A stretch of DNA of 64,000 bases from Alkalibacterium sp. (GCA_020832185.1 JAFIFE010000025.1:62001-126000), one strand, 5' to 3'. Positions 33,188-44,412 are shown, numbered from the stretch's first letter. The notes: generated by a model from the sequence alone, not told the origin. Made by a program: numbers and translations.

Positions 33188-34255
33188 TCAGGTCGATTTC
33201 ATGTGCACATCTCGCTGCGGAAACGGAATTTCAATATGATGTTCTTCAAATTTCTGGAATATTTTAAAGCGTAAATCACTTGGAATTCTAAATTCACGCT
33301 CTTCTGACTGTGTATCGATCCAGAACCAGACTGAAAAATCTAATGACGATTCTCCAAACTCTTCAAAGAACACCCGTGGTTCAGGGTCCTTTAAAATATT
33401 AGTCCATTTTTCTTCCCCTAATTCAATAACTGATTCTTTCAACAGCTTTTTAACTAGCATCACATCACTTCCATATGACACCCCTACATCAACAGCCAAT
33501 CTTAAACGCGTATCGGCATAGGACCGGTTCACAAATTTCTCTTCAAGGAAATAGGAATTGGGAATGATCATTCGTTCATGTACACGTGTTCGAACTATCG
33601 TTGCCCTAAGTTTTATTTCTTCCACGTCTGCAATCGTTCCATCGATAATGATGCGGTCACCCACTTTGATTGGTCTTTCAAATAAAATGATCAGACCTGA
33701 AATGAAATTCGACATCACGTTCTGAAGCCCAAACCCGATCCCTACACCTAAAACACTCGCAAAGACTGTAAAGCTCGTCAAATCAAATCCAATAGAGGAT
33801 ATGGCAATCAGTATGGCAATCGTAATGATCAGATAGTGAAAGAAGGTGTTCATAGACGCTTGTATGCCTCTATCCAAGCCGTACTTGTCGTATACAGTTG
33901 GTAAGATATAAGACCGTATGGCATTGGATATCTTTACCGCTAAAATAAGTGAAAAGACTACAGTCAAAATAAGGAAGACCGTAATATCCGTATCTCCGAA
34001 TATGAACAGTGTCCGGTAAATGAATGAAGTCTGCGAAAAATACGTAAAGAAGTAGATAACAATAGCAAAGAGTGTCAGCCAGTTGACTAACGTTTCAAGA
34101 AACAGACGCGTGCGTTCATTTTTGACCACACGTTCCAAAGCCTTATGAAAACCAAAACGTAAAGCGAGTATCAGGACTAAGCCGACGATGGCTCCCAGCC
34201 AAAATCTGACATCCAATGTATAGATAGTATCGATTCCATTAATAAGTGTGTCCAT
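33188..34255 (-). CDS. mscS: Small-conductance mechanosensitive channel, MscS family
   Basis: A 355-residue MscS-like channel. Four membrane segments lie in the first ~190 residues, and the pore-lining helix is VFASVLGVGIGFGLQNVMSNFISGLIILFERPIKVGDRI, with the family's glycine/alanine spacing. The beta domain follows (VEEIKLRATIVRTRVHERMIIPNS), then the cytoplasmic vestibule. It is one helix longer than E. coli MscS. It acts as an osmotic release valve and may also pass glycine betaine or glutamate. It is single, ends at the phoU terminator, and has an upstream gap with no clear site. Confidence 0.92.
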   Translation of the reverse strand: MDTLINGIDTIYTLDVRFWLGAIVGLVLILALRFGFHKALERVVKNERTRLFLETLVNWLTLFAIVIYFFTYFSQTSFIYRTLFIFGDTDITVFLILTVVFSLILAVKISNAIRSYILPTVYDKYGLDRGIQASMNTFFHYLIITIAILIAISSIGFDLTSFTVFASVLGVGIGFGLQNVMSNFISGLIILFERPIKVGDRIIIDGTIADVEEIKLRATIVRTRVHERMIIPNSYFLEEKFVNRSYADTRLRLAVDVGVSYGSDVMLVKKLLKESVIELGEEKWTNILKDPEPRVFFEEFGESSLDFSVWFWIDTQSEEREFRIPSDLRFKIFQKFEEHHIEIPFPQRDVHMKST

Positions 34256-34436
34256 ATAAAATCCTTCCTCAATTGAGTGGTTGCCTTTAGTTTACCAAAA
34301 TCCTTAAAATTAAACGACTATTCCAGCACACCCGATCTTTTTAAATCTATAAATCCCGGGTAGTGACTCTTGCACTTATTATCTTTAAATGATATAAACG
34401 ACCTAACTTTTAAAAACTGACAAAAGAAGGGTGCCT

Positions 34437-34679
34437 ATGAGTATAGACGAATTGACTGATAACCAAGCTTTTACTTACAAGATAAGAAAAGGCAACAAGG
34501 TTTTCATTTATTACTATGGCAAGCAGATAATGATTTTGACGCAACAGCGAGCCCTGCAGTTGATTGAGGATTTGGAATATGCTGACGCTGAAGAAGAACA
34601 ATATCTGCTGGCTAGAATCACGGGGAATTTCAAGCGCGGGAATGAACGGGAATCAAAACTTAAAGATAAATACTCGTAA
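34437..34679 (+). CDS. Small conserved-looking protein of unknown function
   Basis: An 80-residue acidic/basic mixed protein, MSIDELTDNQAFTYKIRKGN, then KVFIYYYGKQIMILTQQRAL. A basic N-terminal beta-rich half is followed by an acidic helix (QLIEDLEYADAEEEQYLLARITGNF) and a charged tail (KRGNERESKLKDKYS). The start is the ATG at 34437, 6 bases after AAGAAGG; a GTG two codons upstream overlaps the spacer. It is a single gene ending at a terminator, convergent with mnmG. I do not recognise the family; the tight ribosome site supports a real gene. Confidence 0.65.
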   Translation: MSIDELTDNQAFTYKIRKGNKVFIYYYGKQIMILTQQRALQLIEDLEYADAEEEQYLLARITGNFKRGNERESKLKDKYS

Positions 34680-34714
34680 CCACTCGAAAGACAGATTTTT
34701 TCACTATTTTATAC

Positions 34715-34749
34715 AAAAAAGAATCCCTTTTTTACAGGATTCTTTTTTG
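34715..34749. terminator. Bidirectional terminator (34.4-kb gene / mnmG)
   Basis: AAAAAAGAATCC pairs with GGATTCTTTTTT around a T-rich loop, between convergent genes. Confidence 0.85.
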
Positions 34750-34765
34750 TACTATGACCGTTATT

Positions 34766-36661
34766 TTAAGACGCATCCACTTTTTGAACGTGTCCTTGTT
34801 CGACGTAAACCATCAGTATCGAGATATCTGCCGGGTTGACGCCACTGATACGGCTTGCCTGAGCAATCGTTTCAGGTTGGATTTTAGTCAGTTTTTCTCT
34901 GGCTTCAGTCGCAATTCCATTGATTGCATGATAATCAATGCCCTCAGGAATACGTTTATTTTCCATTCGTTTCACTTTATCCGCTTTACGAATCGCTTTA
35001 TTGATATACCCTTCATACTGAATGAAGATTTCCACTTGTTCTTTCACTGCTTTCGGTAAAGGCTCTTCCGTCGGCGCAAAGGCTAGAATATCTTCGTACT
35101 TGACGTAAGGGCGTCTGAGGAAGTCATAAACCAGCATACCATCTTTCAGTTGCGGTTCATCTTTTCCTTCCAGATACTCTTTCACATCACTCGGTTTCAA
35201 ACGAATCTGTTTCAGACGTTCCAGTTCATTTTCAACTAACTCTTTTTTCAGCATAAAGGCATCGTAACGTTCTTTAGACAACAGTCCGATGTCGTAGCCT
35301 TTTTCAGCCAGTCTGAAATCTGCATTGTCATGGCGCAAGAGTAAACGGTATTCTGCACGTGACGTCAGCAAACGGTAGGGTTCATTGGTTCCTTTAGTGA
35401 CCAGGTCATCGATCATCACACCGATATACGCTTGGTTACGCTTAGGAACAAACGGCTCTTCGCCTTTGATTAAGCGCGCCGCATTGATTCCGGCAATCAA
35501 TCCCTGACCGCCCGCTTCTTCATAACCTGACGTTCCATTCATTTGACCGGCTGTGAATAATCCACCGATCAGTTTCGTTTCAAGAGACGGGCGCAACTGA
35601 TACGGTTTGACGACATCATACTCGATCGCATAACCTGTACGCATCATCTGAGCGTTCTCCAGTCCTTCAACCGAACGGACAACCGCCAGCTGCACATCTT
35701 CCGGTAAAGAAGAGGAGAGGCCTTGGACATAAATCTCATCGGTATCTGCGCCTTCTGGTTCTAAAAATAACTGGTGACGCGGTTTGTCGCTGAAACGGAC
35801 CACTTTATCTTCGATCGATGGACAGTAACGAGCGCCTACCCCTTCGACGATTCCTGTAAACATAGGTGCACGGTGCAGATTTTCACGAATAATGTCGTGT
35901 GAAATATTGCTCGTATACGTCAGCCAGCAGGATACCTGCTCTTCCAGATAGTCTTCATCCAGTGATTCAAAGCTGAAGTGATTTGGCTCCAGATCTCCAG
36001 GCTGTTCTTCTGTGACCGAATAGTCGATCGATCCTTTGTGGATTCTTGGAGGCGTTCCAGTTTTGAAACGGTCCAGATCAAACCCAAGGGCGATCAGGTT
36101 TTCTGACAGTTTGATCGAGGCCTGCGTATTATTCGGACCAGAAGAATATTTCAGTTCCCCGATGATGATTTGTCCTCTTGAAGAGGTTCCAGCTGTTAAA
36201 ATGACCGCTTCTGAACGGTAAATGGCACCAGTATTGGTTTTTACCCCTTTGACCTGGTTATCTTCAACGACCAGTTCTTCAACGATTCCCTGCTTCAAAT
36301 CCAGATCAGGTGTCTGTTCGATGGTCTTTTTCATTTCAGTTGAGTATAAATGTTTATCTGCCTGAGCACGCAAGGCTCTTACAGCAGGTCCTTTGGCCGT
36401 ATTTAACATACGCATTTGAATGTACGTTTTATCAATGTTGCGGCCCATTTCTCCGCCTAAGGCATCGATTTCTCTCACGACGATTCCTTTAGCAGGTCCG
36501 CCGATCGACGGGTTACACGGCATATGGGCAACCATATCCAGGTTGATCGTAATCAACAGCGTTTTAGCTCCCATTCGAGCAGAGGCTAATGCCGCTTCGG
36601 ATCCAGCATGTCCCGCTCCAACAACAACAACATCATAATTTCCAGCTTCATACGTTTGCAT
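34766..36661 (-). CDS. mnmG: tRNA uridine-5-carboxymethylaminomethyl modification enzyme MnmG (GidA)
   Basis: An FAD-dependent subunit of about 631 residues that, with MnmE, makes cmnm5U34 in tRNAs. The FAD motif is [23 protein letters not shown] (residue ~10). The GidA signatures [19 protein letters not shown], with [22 protein letters not shown], and the C-terminal GLIAGINAA and [19 protein letters not shown] are intact. The start is [10 protein letters not shown] at 36661, after AGGAAGGA; a longer frame opens at 36688 but overlaps that site. It lies 43 bases after mnmE in one operon. The full set of conserved segments indicates a working enzyme. Confidence 0.97.
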   Translation of the reverse strand: MQTYEAGNYDVVVVGAGHAGSEAALASARMGAKTLLITINLDMVAHMPCNPSIGGPAKGIVVREIDALGGEMGRNIDKTYIQMRMLNTAKGPAVRALRAQADKHLYSTEMKKTIEQTPDLDLKQGIVEELVVEDNQVKGVKTNTGAIYRSEAVILTAGTSSRGQIIIGELKYSSGPNNTQASIKLSENLIALGFDLDRFKTGTPPRIHKGSIDYSVTEEQPGDLEPNHFSFESLDEDYLEEQVSCWLTYTSNISHDIIRENLHRAPMFTGIVEGVGARYCPSIEDKVVRFSDKPRHQLFLEPEGADTDEIYVQGLSSSLPEDVQLAVVRSVEGLENAQMMRTGYAIEYDVVKPYQLRPSLETKLIGGLFTAGQMNGTSGYEEAGGQGLIAGINAARLIKGEEPFVPKRNQAYIGVMIDDLVTKGTNEPYRLLTSRAEYRLLLRHDNADFRLAEKGYDIGLLSKERYDAFMLKKELVENELERLKQIRLKPSDVKEYLEGKDEPQLKDGMLVYDFLRRPYVKYEDILAFAPTEEPLPKAVKEQVEIFIQYEGYINKAIRKADKVKRMENKRIPEGIDYHAINGIATEAREKLTKIQPETIAQASRISGVNPADISILMVYVEQGHVQKVDAS

Positions 36662-36704
36662 GGATTCATTCCTTCCTAGTGTGATCATTTGGTTTCAAGT
36701 GGGT

Positions 36705-38093
36705 TTATTTTCCTAAACAAAATTGACTGAAGAGTTGTGTAATGAGTTCGTCTTGAACACTGTCTCCTGTGATTTCTCCAAGCAGGTCCCATGCGCGAGT
36801 CATATCGATCTGAACAAGGTCAACAGGCATGCCCGTTTCAATTCCTTCAATCACTTCATCAAATGCATCGATCGTCTCGTGCAGCAAAGCGATATGCCTG
36901 ATATTTGAGACGTACGTCGCGTCTTTCTCGCCCGTGTTTCCAGCGAAAAACAAGTCTGCGATCTTTCCTTCCAGTTCAGTCAGTCCTTCCTGGGTGACAA
37001 TGGACGTGTGAACAATGTGCTTCGGATCGACCAGTGTCCTCAACTCGTTTAAGTCAAGATGATTATTCAGATCTATTTTATTTAAAATAACAATACGGTG
37101 GTGCTGGTCCGTTGCCTCAATCAGCAACTTGTCTTCCGGCGTCAACGCTTCGTTCTGATTGAATACCAGCAGGACCAGATCAGCATCGCCCAGCGCTTTA
37201 CGGCTTCTTTCGACTCCGATGCGTTCAACGATGTCTTCTGTTTCACGAATACCGGCTGTATCGATCAGACGCAGCGGCACACCCTTGACACTGATGTATT
37301 CTTCTATCACGTCACGCGTCGTCCCCGCCACTTCTGTCACGATCGCTTTTTCTTCTTTCAGCAGCATATTCAGCAAACTTGATTTGCCTACGTTTGGACG
37401 ACCAATAATCGCTGTCGCCAAGCCTTCGCGTAAAATTTTCCCTTGACTGGCGGTCTCTAAAAGAGCTTCGACTTGAGCTTTAACGTGTACTGCTTTTTCA
37501 ACCAGTAGTTTAGATGTCATTTCTTCAACATCGTCGTATTCAGGGTAATCGATATTCACTTCGACCTGAGCCAGTGTGTTCAATATATCTGATCTTAAGT
37601 TTCTAATCAGACGGGACAGGTTTCCATCAAGTTGAGTCACGGCCATGTGCATCGCTTTATCAGTCTTCGCACGAATAACATCCATTACGGCTTCGGCCTG
37701 AGACAAATCGATTCGGCCATTTAAAAAGGCGCGTTTAGTGAATTCACCCGGCTCAGCTAAGCGTGCTCCATTGTTCAGCACCGTTTCCAGTACCTTATTC
37801 ACTGACACAATGCCGCCATGCGTATTGATTTCAACCACATCTTCACGCGTATACGTTTTTGGTGCTCGCATGATTGACACCATGACTTCATCGATTTGTT
37901 CGTCTGTTTTCGGATTCACCACATGCCCATAATGCAGCGTATGTGATTTCTGATTTTTTAACTGTTTAGAGCCTAACTGATAGACACGGTCTGCAATGTC
38001 TAACGCTTCGTCTCCGCTGATACGGACAATGCCGATCCCGCCTTCTCCAGGTGGGGTAGAAATCGCCGCAATCGTATCAAATTCTATTGCCAT
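36705..38093 (-). CDS. mnmE: tRNA modification GTPase MnmE (TrmE)
   Basis: A 462-residue GTPase partner of MnmG. The N-terminal tetrahydrofolate-binding domain starts [23 protein letters not shown]. The helical domain carries the G-domain insert with the P-loop [13 protein letters not shown]3 DTAGIRET, and G4 NKID. The essential C-terminal FCLGK motif is present (SQFCLGK). The GGGGG-rich site AGGGGGTTACTAAAAA precedes the ATG. The long leader (38094-38475) holds a promoter, a terminator-like hairpin and a MITE-like element, an unusual arrangement for this gene. Confidence 0.97.
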   Translation of the reverse strand: MAIEFDTIAAISTPPGEGGIGIVRISGDEALDIADRVYQLGSKQLKNQKSHTLHYGHVVNPKTDEQIDEVMVSIMRAPKTYTREDVVEINTHGGIVSVNKVLETVLNNGARLAEPGEFTKRAFLNGRIDLSQAEAVMDVIRAKTDKAMHMAVTQLDGNLSRLIRNLRSDILNTLAQVEVNIDYPEYDDVEEMTSKLLVEKAVHVKAQVEALLETASQGKILREGLATAIIGRPNVGKSSLLNMLLKEEKAIVTEVAGTTRDVIEEYISVKGVPLRLIDTAGIRETEDIVERIGVERSRKALGDADLVLLVFNQNEALTPEDKLLIEATDQHHRIVILNKIDLNNHLDLNELRTLVDPKHIVHTSIVTQEGLTELEGKIADLFFAGNTGEKDATYVSNIRHIALLHETIDAFDEVIEGIETGMPVDLVQIDMTRAWDLLGEITGDSVQDELITQLFSQFCLGK

Positions 38094-38127
38094 TTTTTAG
38101 TAACCCCCTGTTTTTATAAATAAGAAA

Positions 38128-38289
38128 AGCGGAACAAGCTCGTTTGGACTTTCTCGAAAAATAGGAAATTCACCCCGAATTGCTGTGACTCTAGCATTTT
38201 AATGCGTAGAGTCAGAGTATGCGTTAGCAGAGCATACTGCGCAATGGGTAAATTTATCTTTTTTCGAGCGAAGTCAAGCTTGGATCGCT
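38128..38289. mobile_element. Non-coding MITE-like palindromic element with 5-bp duplication
   Basis: A 162-bp element with imperfect terminal inverted repeats of about 45 bp: the left starts AGCGGAACAAGCTCG and the right, reversed, AGCGATCCAAGCTTG. The two share AGCG, CAAGCT, GACTT, CTCGAAAA, AAATT and ACCC blocks. Two internal hairpins (GACTCTaGCATT/AATGCgTAGAGTC and AGTATGC/GCATACT) would make a three-way or cloverleaf fold. The same 5-mer AGAAA flanks both ends (38123-38127 and 38290-38294), as in a target-site duplication. No coding frame lies inside. Family unknown. Confidence 0.7.
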
Positions 38290-38335
38290 AGAAAGTATTG
38301 AATAATGCTGAACACTAATAGATATTTTAAACAAC

Positions 38336-38440
38336 AAAAAAAGTGCCCGGTCCACTCCAATTTAGCATACACTGCTGCCCTGGGCGGAAAAGCACTTTCA
38401 CTACTTTACCTTAACTACTTTTATCTATTTGTTTCGACAC
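38336..38440 (-). ncRNA. Candidate short leader RNA/attenuator upstream of mnmE
   Basis: A strong minus-strand promoter (38446-38474) would start a transcript near 38439 that meets a terminator-like hairpin (AAAGTGC...GCACTTT then T7, 38336-38398) after roughly 100 nt. The loop holds an AGCA-GTGTA-TGCT mini-hairpin and a GTGGACCGGGC segment that recalls T-box words but is incomplete. It could be a free small RNA, or an attenuator for mnmE-mnmG. No known family was recognised. Confidence 0.5.
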
Positions 38441-38445
38441 GTTAA

Positions 38446-38474
38446 ATCATATAAGGTATGACGCCATTTGTCAA
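38446..38474 (-). promoter_or_regulatory. Strong minus-strand promoter upstream of mnmE
   Basis: On the minus strand TTGACA, a 17-base spacer and TATGAT form a near-consensus vegetative promoter. It lies about 350 bases upstream of mnmE. Confidence 0.8.
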
Positions 38475-38570
38475 CTTTTTTACTTATTTTTAATTAGTGT
38501 TTGTGACTTTTTTATTACATTCTTATTGAGATGAGTCGATTGTCTATCAGTTCAGCGTCCAATGGAAACT

Positions 38571-38614
38571 AAAACGCCTGTCAGAAAGGTCACGAAGACT
38601 TTTCCGGCAGACGC
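38571..38614 (-). terminator. Terminator of the glp operon
   Basis: On the minus strand GCGTCTGCCGGAAAAGTC pairs imperfectly with GACCTTTCTGACAGGCG and is followed by TTTTAGTTT, directly after glpF. Confidence 0.65.
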
Positions 38615-38639
38615 ACTTTATTTCATTGAATTGTTTAAA

Positions 38640-39356
38640 TTAGACGATGACCAGGTACAACATTGCCGCAACGACGGCTCCGATCATTGGAGCAACAATG
38701 GGAATCCAAGAGTATTCCCATTTGGAGTCGCCTTTATTCGCAATCGGCAGTAACTGGTGTGCAATACGAGGACCTAAATCACGGGCAGGGTTGATCGCAT
38801 ACCCTGTCGATCCACCTAATGACAGACCAATCGAAAGAATCAGTACCCCAACAACCAGCGGATTCAATCCTTCAGTAAAGACATTTTGTCCAAATGCTAG
38901 GAGAGCGAATACTAGGACAAACGTCCCAATCACTTCTGACAAAATATTAGACACGTTGTCTCGAATTCCTGCACTAGTAGCAAAGGTTCCCAGAATAGCG
39001 TCTTGATCAGTCGTTTCTTTGTAGTGAGCTAGGTAAGTCAACCAAACCAATACAGCTCCCACGATCCCCCCAGCTACCTGAGCAAGTATGAATGGAATAA
39101 CCATTGCCCATTCTAGATCCCCAATGATAGCAAACCCGAGGGTCACAGCGGGGTTCAGGTGAGCAGGTCCCATAAATCCTGCAATGTAGACGGCTAGCGT
39201 CACACCAGCACCCCATCCCATTGTGATAGCCACCCATCCTGCTCCTTCAGCTTTACTTTTTGTCAAGCTGACTGCAGCTACTACACCATTACCTAGTAAA
39301 ATCAGAAACATCGTGCCTAAAAATTCACTAAACAGCGTTAACGTATTTCCTGTCAT
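38640..39356 (-). CDS. glpF: Glycerol uptake facilitator GlpF
   Basis: A 238-residue aquaglyceroporin with six membrane helices and two re-entrant NPA loops: HLNPAVTLGFA (about residue 65) and INPARDLGPR (about 185). The Arg of the second loop and an Asp after it (NPARD) mark the glycerol-selective subgroup. The start follows glpO directly (stop TAA, then ATG), with GGAGACG as site. As the third gene of glpK-glpO-glpF it brings glycerol in for GlpK. A terminator follows. Confidence 0.95.
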   Translation of the reverse strand: MTGNTLTLFSEFLGTMFLILLGNGVVAAVSLTKSKAEGAGWVAITMGWGAGVTLAVYIAGFMGPAHLNPAVTLGFAIIGDLEWAMVIPFILAQVAGGIVGAVLVWLTYLAHYKETTDQDAILGTFATSAGIRDNVSNILSEVIGTFVLVFALLAFGQNVFTEGLNPLVVGVLILSIGLSLGGSTGYAINPARDLGPRIAHQLLPIANKGDSKWEYSWIPIVAPMIGAVVAAMLYLVIV

Positions 39357-41192
39357 TTAATTCACGTCTCCCTTTAATGTGTTTAAATCTGATTCAGCAA
39401 TTGCTTTTTCCAATTCTGTTGTATAGTGCATTCTTTCTTGATCTGACCAGTCATGATAGCGAGCCATTTCGGAAATGACTGGTTCTATGATGCTGTCCAG
39501 AGTGTCGCGCATAAAGAGCATATGATTCGTCCGGCGAATCAGGAAATCACTGGGTGTCAACGCCATCTCTTCACGCATGGCGTAGTGCAGACTGATCGTG
39601 TCTGCCAGAGTCAGTCCATCTATCTGATCGACTTCCTCTAGTAAAGCATACACTTCGGGTGTGTTTGATCCATATAAATGTGCCAGGTAAACAGCTTCAG
39701 ATTCACTTAAGCCTTTCTCCATTCCGGACTGGGCTAAGGCTTCCGTTTCTTCGTCTACCTTTTGCGGATCGATGTCCCCACCGGAAACGGGATACGAGGT
39801 AGAATCAATCAGGTCAAATGACTGATCGAAGTCTCTTTCCAGTATCTCAATAACTGCTTTGACAGCGCCCAGAGCCATTTTACGGTAGTCGGTAATCTTC
39901 CCACCGGCCACTGTAATCAGACCATCTGCGTCAATTTCAAGTGAACTTCCACGAGAAAGGGTCGACGGATTCGTTTCTGTTTCTGAATTCGTGCTCTCGA
40001 TACGTTTCAATACATCAGCTACTTCATAGCGTTCCACTTTTCCCTGCTGGTATTGGTCAACGATGGACAGAACCGCTTCAAAACTGTCGTCCGTAATCTG
40101 TTTGCCACTTTGACCGTTGTAATCAGACCCACCGTTCGTTGCAATCAGCGGACGTAGACCGGCCCAGCTCGATTCAATATCATCAAGCGTAATATGAGCT
40201 GATGGGTAACGGGCATTAACAATGTCCAGCAAGTAGTCCACATCATCCTGCTCGACTGTTGGATTTGCCAGGTCCCCGGTATAGTCGGTGTCGGTCGTTC
40301 CAAAGTAGGTTTTTTCTTCACGCGGAATCACAAAGACCATTCTGCCATCTTGTTTGCCTGTATCGAAATAAGTAGGCTGCGGGACGAACAGTTTTTTGTT
40401 GTCTACAACCAGATGGACCCCTTTTGTCGGACGCATTTGAGGAATGGATTCGATTTTGTCATCCATCTGACGAATCGTATCCGACCATGGACCCGTTGTG
40501 TTCATCACGGTGCGCGCTTTAACAGCAAAGGTTTCACCAGTCAGTAAGTCTTCTACTTCAGCTCCAGACGCTCTCCCATTTTCGTCATGCAGGATCTTCA
40601 CAACTTTCATGCGACTCACCATATGTCCACCGTCTTCAGCTGCACGTTTGATGTTTTCGATGACTAAACGGGCATCGTTGTTCCGGTAATCCAAGTAAAC
40701 TCCTGCACCCAACAGTCCTTCACTATTCAACTGAGGGACACGTTCCAGCACTTCTTCTTTTGTCAGTGTGTAGTTTGCGTATTTTGTCCCTGTGACACTA
40801 GCTAACTGATCGTACAGATCCATCGCCACTTTGAGAGAAAATAGCGAGAATGTCGCATTCGGTTCATCATATACCGGTAGAATCATAGGATCCGCTTTCG
40901 GAATATGCGGTGCAATGCCCTGTACCACTGCGCGTTCCTGCACCGTATCTGCTACCACTTCAACATCAAAGTTTTTTAAATAACGCAGACCCCCGTGTAC
41001 AAGTTTAGTAGAGCGGGAAGACGTTCCTTCTGCAAAATCCTGCATTTCTACTAAACCGGTTTTTAGACCAGATGCACTGGCCTGCAAAGCAGACCCAGCA
41101 CCTGTGATCCCTCCACCAATAATCAGGACGTCTAATGTTTCATTTTTTAGAGCTTCTATATCTTGTCTTCTTCTTTCTAATGAGAAAACCAT
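39357..41192 (-). CDS. glpO: Alpha-glycerophosphate oxidase
   Basis: A 611-residue FAD enzyme oxidising glycerol-3-phosphate to dihydroxyacetone phosphate. The Rossmann motif is VLIIGGGITGAGSALQA (residue ~22). STKLVHGGLRYLKNFDVEVV and the C-terminal domain are typical of the GlpD/GlpO family. At 611 residues it matches lactic acid bacterial GlpO (about 608) rather than Bacillus GlpD (555); the insert after residue 360 (IVDQYQQGKVERYEVADVLKR) is the GlpO-type insertion. It would pass electrons to oxygen and make hydrogen peroxide. It is the middle gene of glpKOF, 25 bases after glpK. Confidence 0.92.
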   Translation of the reverse strand: MVFSLERRRQDIEALKNETLDVLIIGGGITGAGSALQASASGLKTGLVEMQDFAEGTSSRSTKLVHGGLRYLKNFDVEVVADTVQERAVVQGIAPHIPKADPMILPVYDEPNATFSLFSLKVAMDLYDQLASVTGTKYANYTLTKEEVLERVPQLNSEGLLGAGVYLDYRNNDARLVIENIKRAAEDGGHMVSRMKVVKILHDENGRASGAEVEDLLTGETFAVKARTVMNTTGPWSDTIRQMDDKIESIPQMRPTKGVHLVVDNKKLFVPQPTYFDTGKQDGRMVFVIPREEKTYFGTTDTDYTGDLANPTVEQDDVDYLLDIVNARYPSAHITLDDIESSWAGLRPLIATNGGSDYNGQSGKQITDDSFEAVLSIVDQYQQGKVERYEVADVLKRIESTNSETETNPSTLSRGSSLEIDADGLITVAGGKITDYRKMALGAVKAVIEILERDFDQSFDLIDSTSYPVSGGDIDPQKVDEETEALAQSGMEKGLSESEAVYLAHLYGSNTPEVYALLEEVDQIDGLTLADTISLHYAMREEMALTPSDFLIRRTNHMLFMRDTLDSIIEPVISEMARYHDWSDQERMHYTTELEKAIAESDLNTLKGDVN

Positions 41193-41216
41193 ACTCTTTT
41201 CCTCCTAGTTTACTTC

Positions 41217-42725
<1,509 letters not shown>

Positions 42726-42740
42726 CTATTCCTCCTAATG

Positions 42741-42794
42741 TGTAACCGGTTTTTGCAACCGATTTCTTTACTTTTTTATTGTAACCGTTTTTCA
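42741..42794 (-). promoter_or_regulatory. Cluster of cre-like words in the glpK leader
   Basis: TGTAACCGGTTTTTG (42741), TGCAACCGATTTC (42754) and TGTAACCGTTTTTCA (42780) are three related words within 54 bases. Read on the minus strand, the last is TGAAAAACGGTTACA, one inserted A away from an exact cre (TGWAANCGNTNWCA). They lie 20-75 bases upstream of glpK and could bind CcpA or another repressor. Confidence 0.4.
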
Positions 42795-42904
42795 TCATCA
42801 AAAAATGTCAGCTTTTTTTGATTTCTGCAAATTTTTGGGAGTTTTTTTTCAGTTGCTCAATTCTTTTCTATAAAATGTACGGACGGTATCCTTTATTTTC
42901 CACC

Positions 42905-42944
42905 AAAAAAAGAACAAGCGACAGGACTACACTGTGCTTGTTCT
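42905..42944 (-). terminator. Terminator of the Mga-type regulator gene
   Basis: On the minus strand AGAACAAGC(ACAG) pairs with (CTGT)CGCTTGTTCT and is followed by T7, beginning at the stop codon of the regulator gene. Confidence 0.85.
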
Positions 42945-44412
42945 AAGTATGCAACTCTTGAATGACTCTTTGAATAGACGCCATATCAAACGATGACAAA
43001 ATTTCAGAAAGAATATAGACTCTGGCATCTTCATAATGATTTTCCTCGACGGGTTTGTCATTTGTCAGGATCAAGTCATACTCTTTACTCGGCTGATAGC
43101 GTTCAACTTGAATCCCGTTAATGGGACGCATCTTGAGTATAAGGAGTTCACTAAGTGTCTCTTTATACAGTTCATCCATTTTCAAATCGATTCCGATCTG
43201 TATAACGTTAGCCATCTTAAACGAAATCAGTGTCAGTAAGCTGATATACTTCAGCAGCTCCATCTTAAGCAGGCTATTGTTTTCTACTTCTATACTCATA
43301 AATTTATCTGTACTGATTGTCAGTAGTGTACGGGCAAAGGGGACTAAACTCTTTCCGACCAGTTGTTTTTCCCTGGCAATCATTTCTTCGTACTCATAAA
43401 TTTCAATATCCCCATGGAAAAAATACAGCCTTGTATGGATATGCGTCAGATGATAATACATATCACGTTCCAGCATGTAAGGTGGCCTACGAAACTTGAA
43501 ATGTATAATAATGGTTTCTACTATATACGTGTCCAGTGATGCGATTGGTGCATGTCGGTCGCGGATCAACGTGTATTCATGAAAATCATCTTCAGTTAAT
43601 ATAGGAAAAGCGAGTAGAAAGGCAAAGTGCAGCATTGCTTCTTCTTCGTCCACTTCAATCGAATAGCGACTATAGTAACGCAGGACCATGACCTGTACTT
43701 TATGATACAAAGGGTCTTTTACATAGGGTTGCATCTGTTTTCGCAAGTGCTTGTATTTCTTATCTTTATTCGTGACCCGAGACTTGCTGATAATCAGCCA
43801 GATAGTTAGACGCTGCCTGTTTTCGGGCACAATCGTTACCTGCAGAAAGTTTTCTAAAGAGTGCACTGCTTGAGTAATCTGATTGTCCGAACGTGAGGTG
43901 ATCAGTGTTGTTTTATCTTCTATATAATAGTAAAACTGGAAATAAAAATACCGTATCTGTAATTCTTCTCCCTGCAGTTGTCCATTTCGAATTTTAAGGC
44001 TGAACTCTTTGAGATGGCTGTTTAATTCTTTGATTTTTCGAAACAAAGACGATTCACTGATGGCGAGTTTCTGCGTCAATTTAGTGATCGAGAATTCCTT
44101 ATGTTTAAACAGGTAATTAATGATTTCTATTTTTACAGACTGATTCAAATACAGCCTGTAGATATGCTGCAGTGACTGCTCGTCACTCATCTTAAGTTCA
44201 ATGGTCTGTCCATCATAAAGGACCTGGATCTGTTTATCAAAAACAGTCATTCGCGAAGAAATGGACTCCAGATCATTTTCGAGCGACGCTTTTGAGATGC
44301 TTAAATGCTCTAACATTTTTGTATAAGAAAGGATCCCGTTGTTCAACACGAGCTGCTTGAAAATCGTGATTTCTCTGACCTCATTCTTCTCAAGGAAGTG
44401 TTCAACTTTCAT
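42943..44412 (-). CDS. Mga-family transcriptional regulator
   Basis: A 489-residue regulator of the Mga/AtxA type. The N-terminus holds two helix-turn-helix regions: ILSYTKMLEHLSISKASLENDL (about 30-50) and FSITKLTQKLAISESSLFRKIKELN (about 110-135), as in HTH_Mga. A long, mostly helical region with PRD-like organisation follows, and the C-terminal part (YDLILTNDKPVEE) looks like an EIIB-like fold. Such proteins are often controlled by PTS phosphorylation. Its first 11 bases overlap the end of the flavoprotein gene, so the two are one transcript. It may regulate glp or the flavoprotein. Confidence 0.8.
   Translation of the reverse strand: MKVEHFLEKNEVREITIFKQLVLNNGILSYTKMLEHLSISKASLENDLESISSRMTVFDKQIQVLYDGQTIELKMSDEQSLQHIYRLYLNQSVKIEIINYLFKHKEFSITKLTQKLAISESSLFRKIKELNSHLKEFSLKIRNGQLQGEELQIRYFYFQFYYYIEDKTTLITSRSDNQITQAVHSLENFLQVTIVPENRQRLTIWLIISKSRVTNKDKKYKHLRKQMQPYVKDPLYHKVQVMVLRYYSRYSIEVDEEEAMLHFAFLLAFPILTEDDFHEYTLIRDRHAPIASLDTYIVETIIIHFKFRRPPYMLERDMYYHLTHIHTRLYFFHGDIEIYEYEEMIAREKQLVGKSLVPFARTLLTISTDKFMSIEVENNSLLKMELLKYISLLTLISFKMANVIQIGIDLKMDELYKETLSELLILKMRPINGIQVERYQPSKEYDLILTNDKPVEENHYEDARVYILSEILSSFDMASIQRVIQELHT

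Noticed and set aside
34564-34839. Plus-strand frame of 91 codons overlapping the small gene at 34437 and the mnmG end
   Set aside because: It crosses a bidirectional terminator and lies in another frame of a gene with a good ribosome site.
38336-38398. T-box leader of mnmE
   Set aside because: Only a fragment resembling the antiterminator bulge is seen; no specifier stem or full T-box sequence was found.
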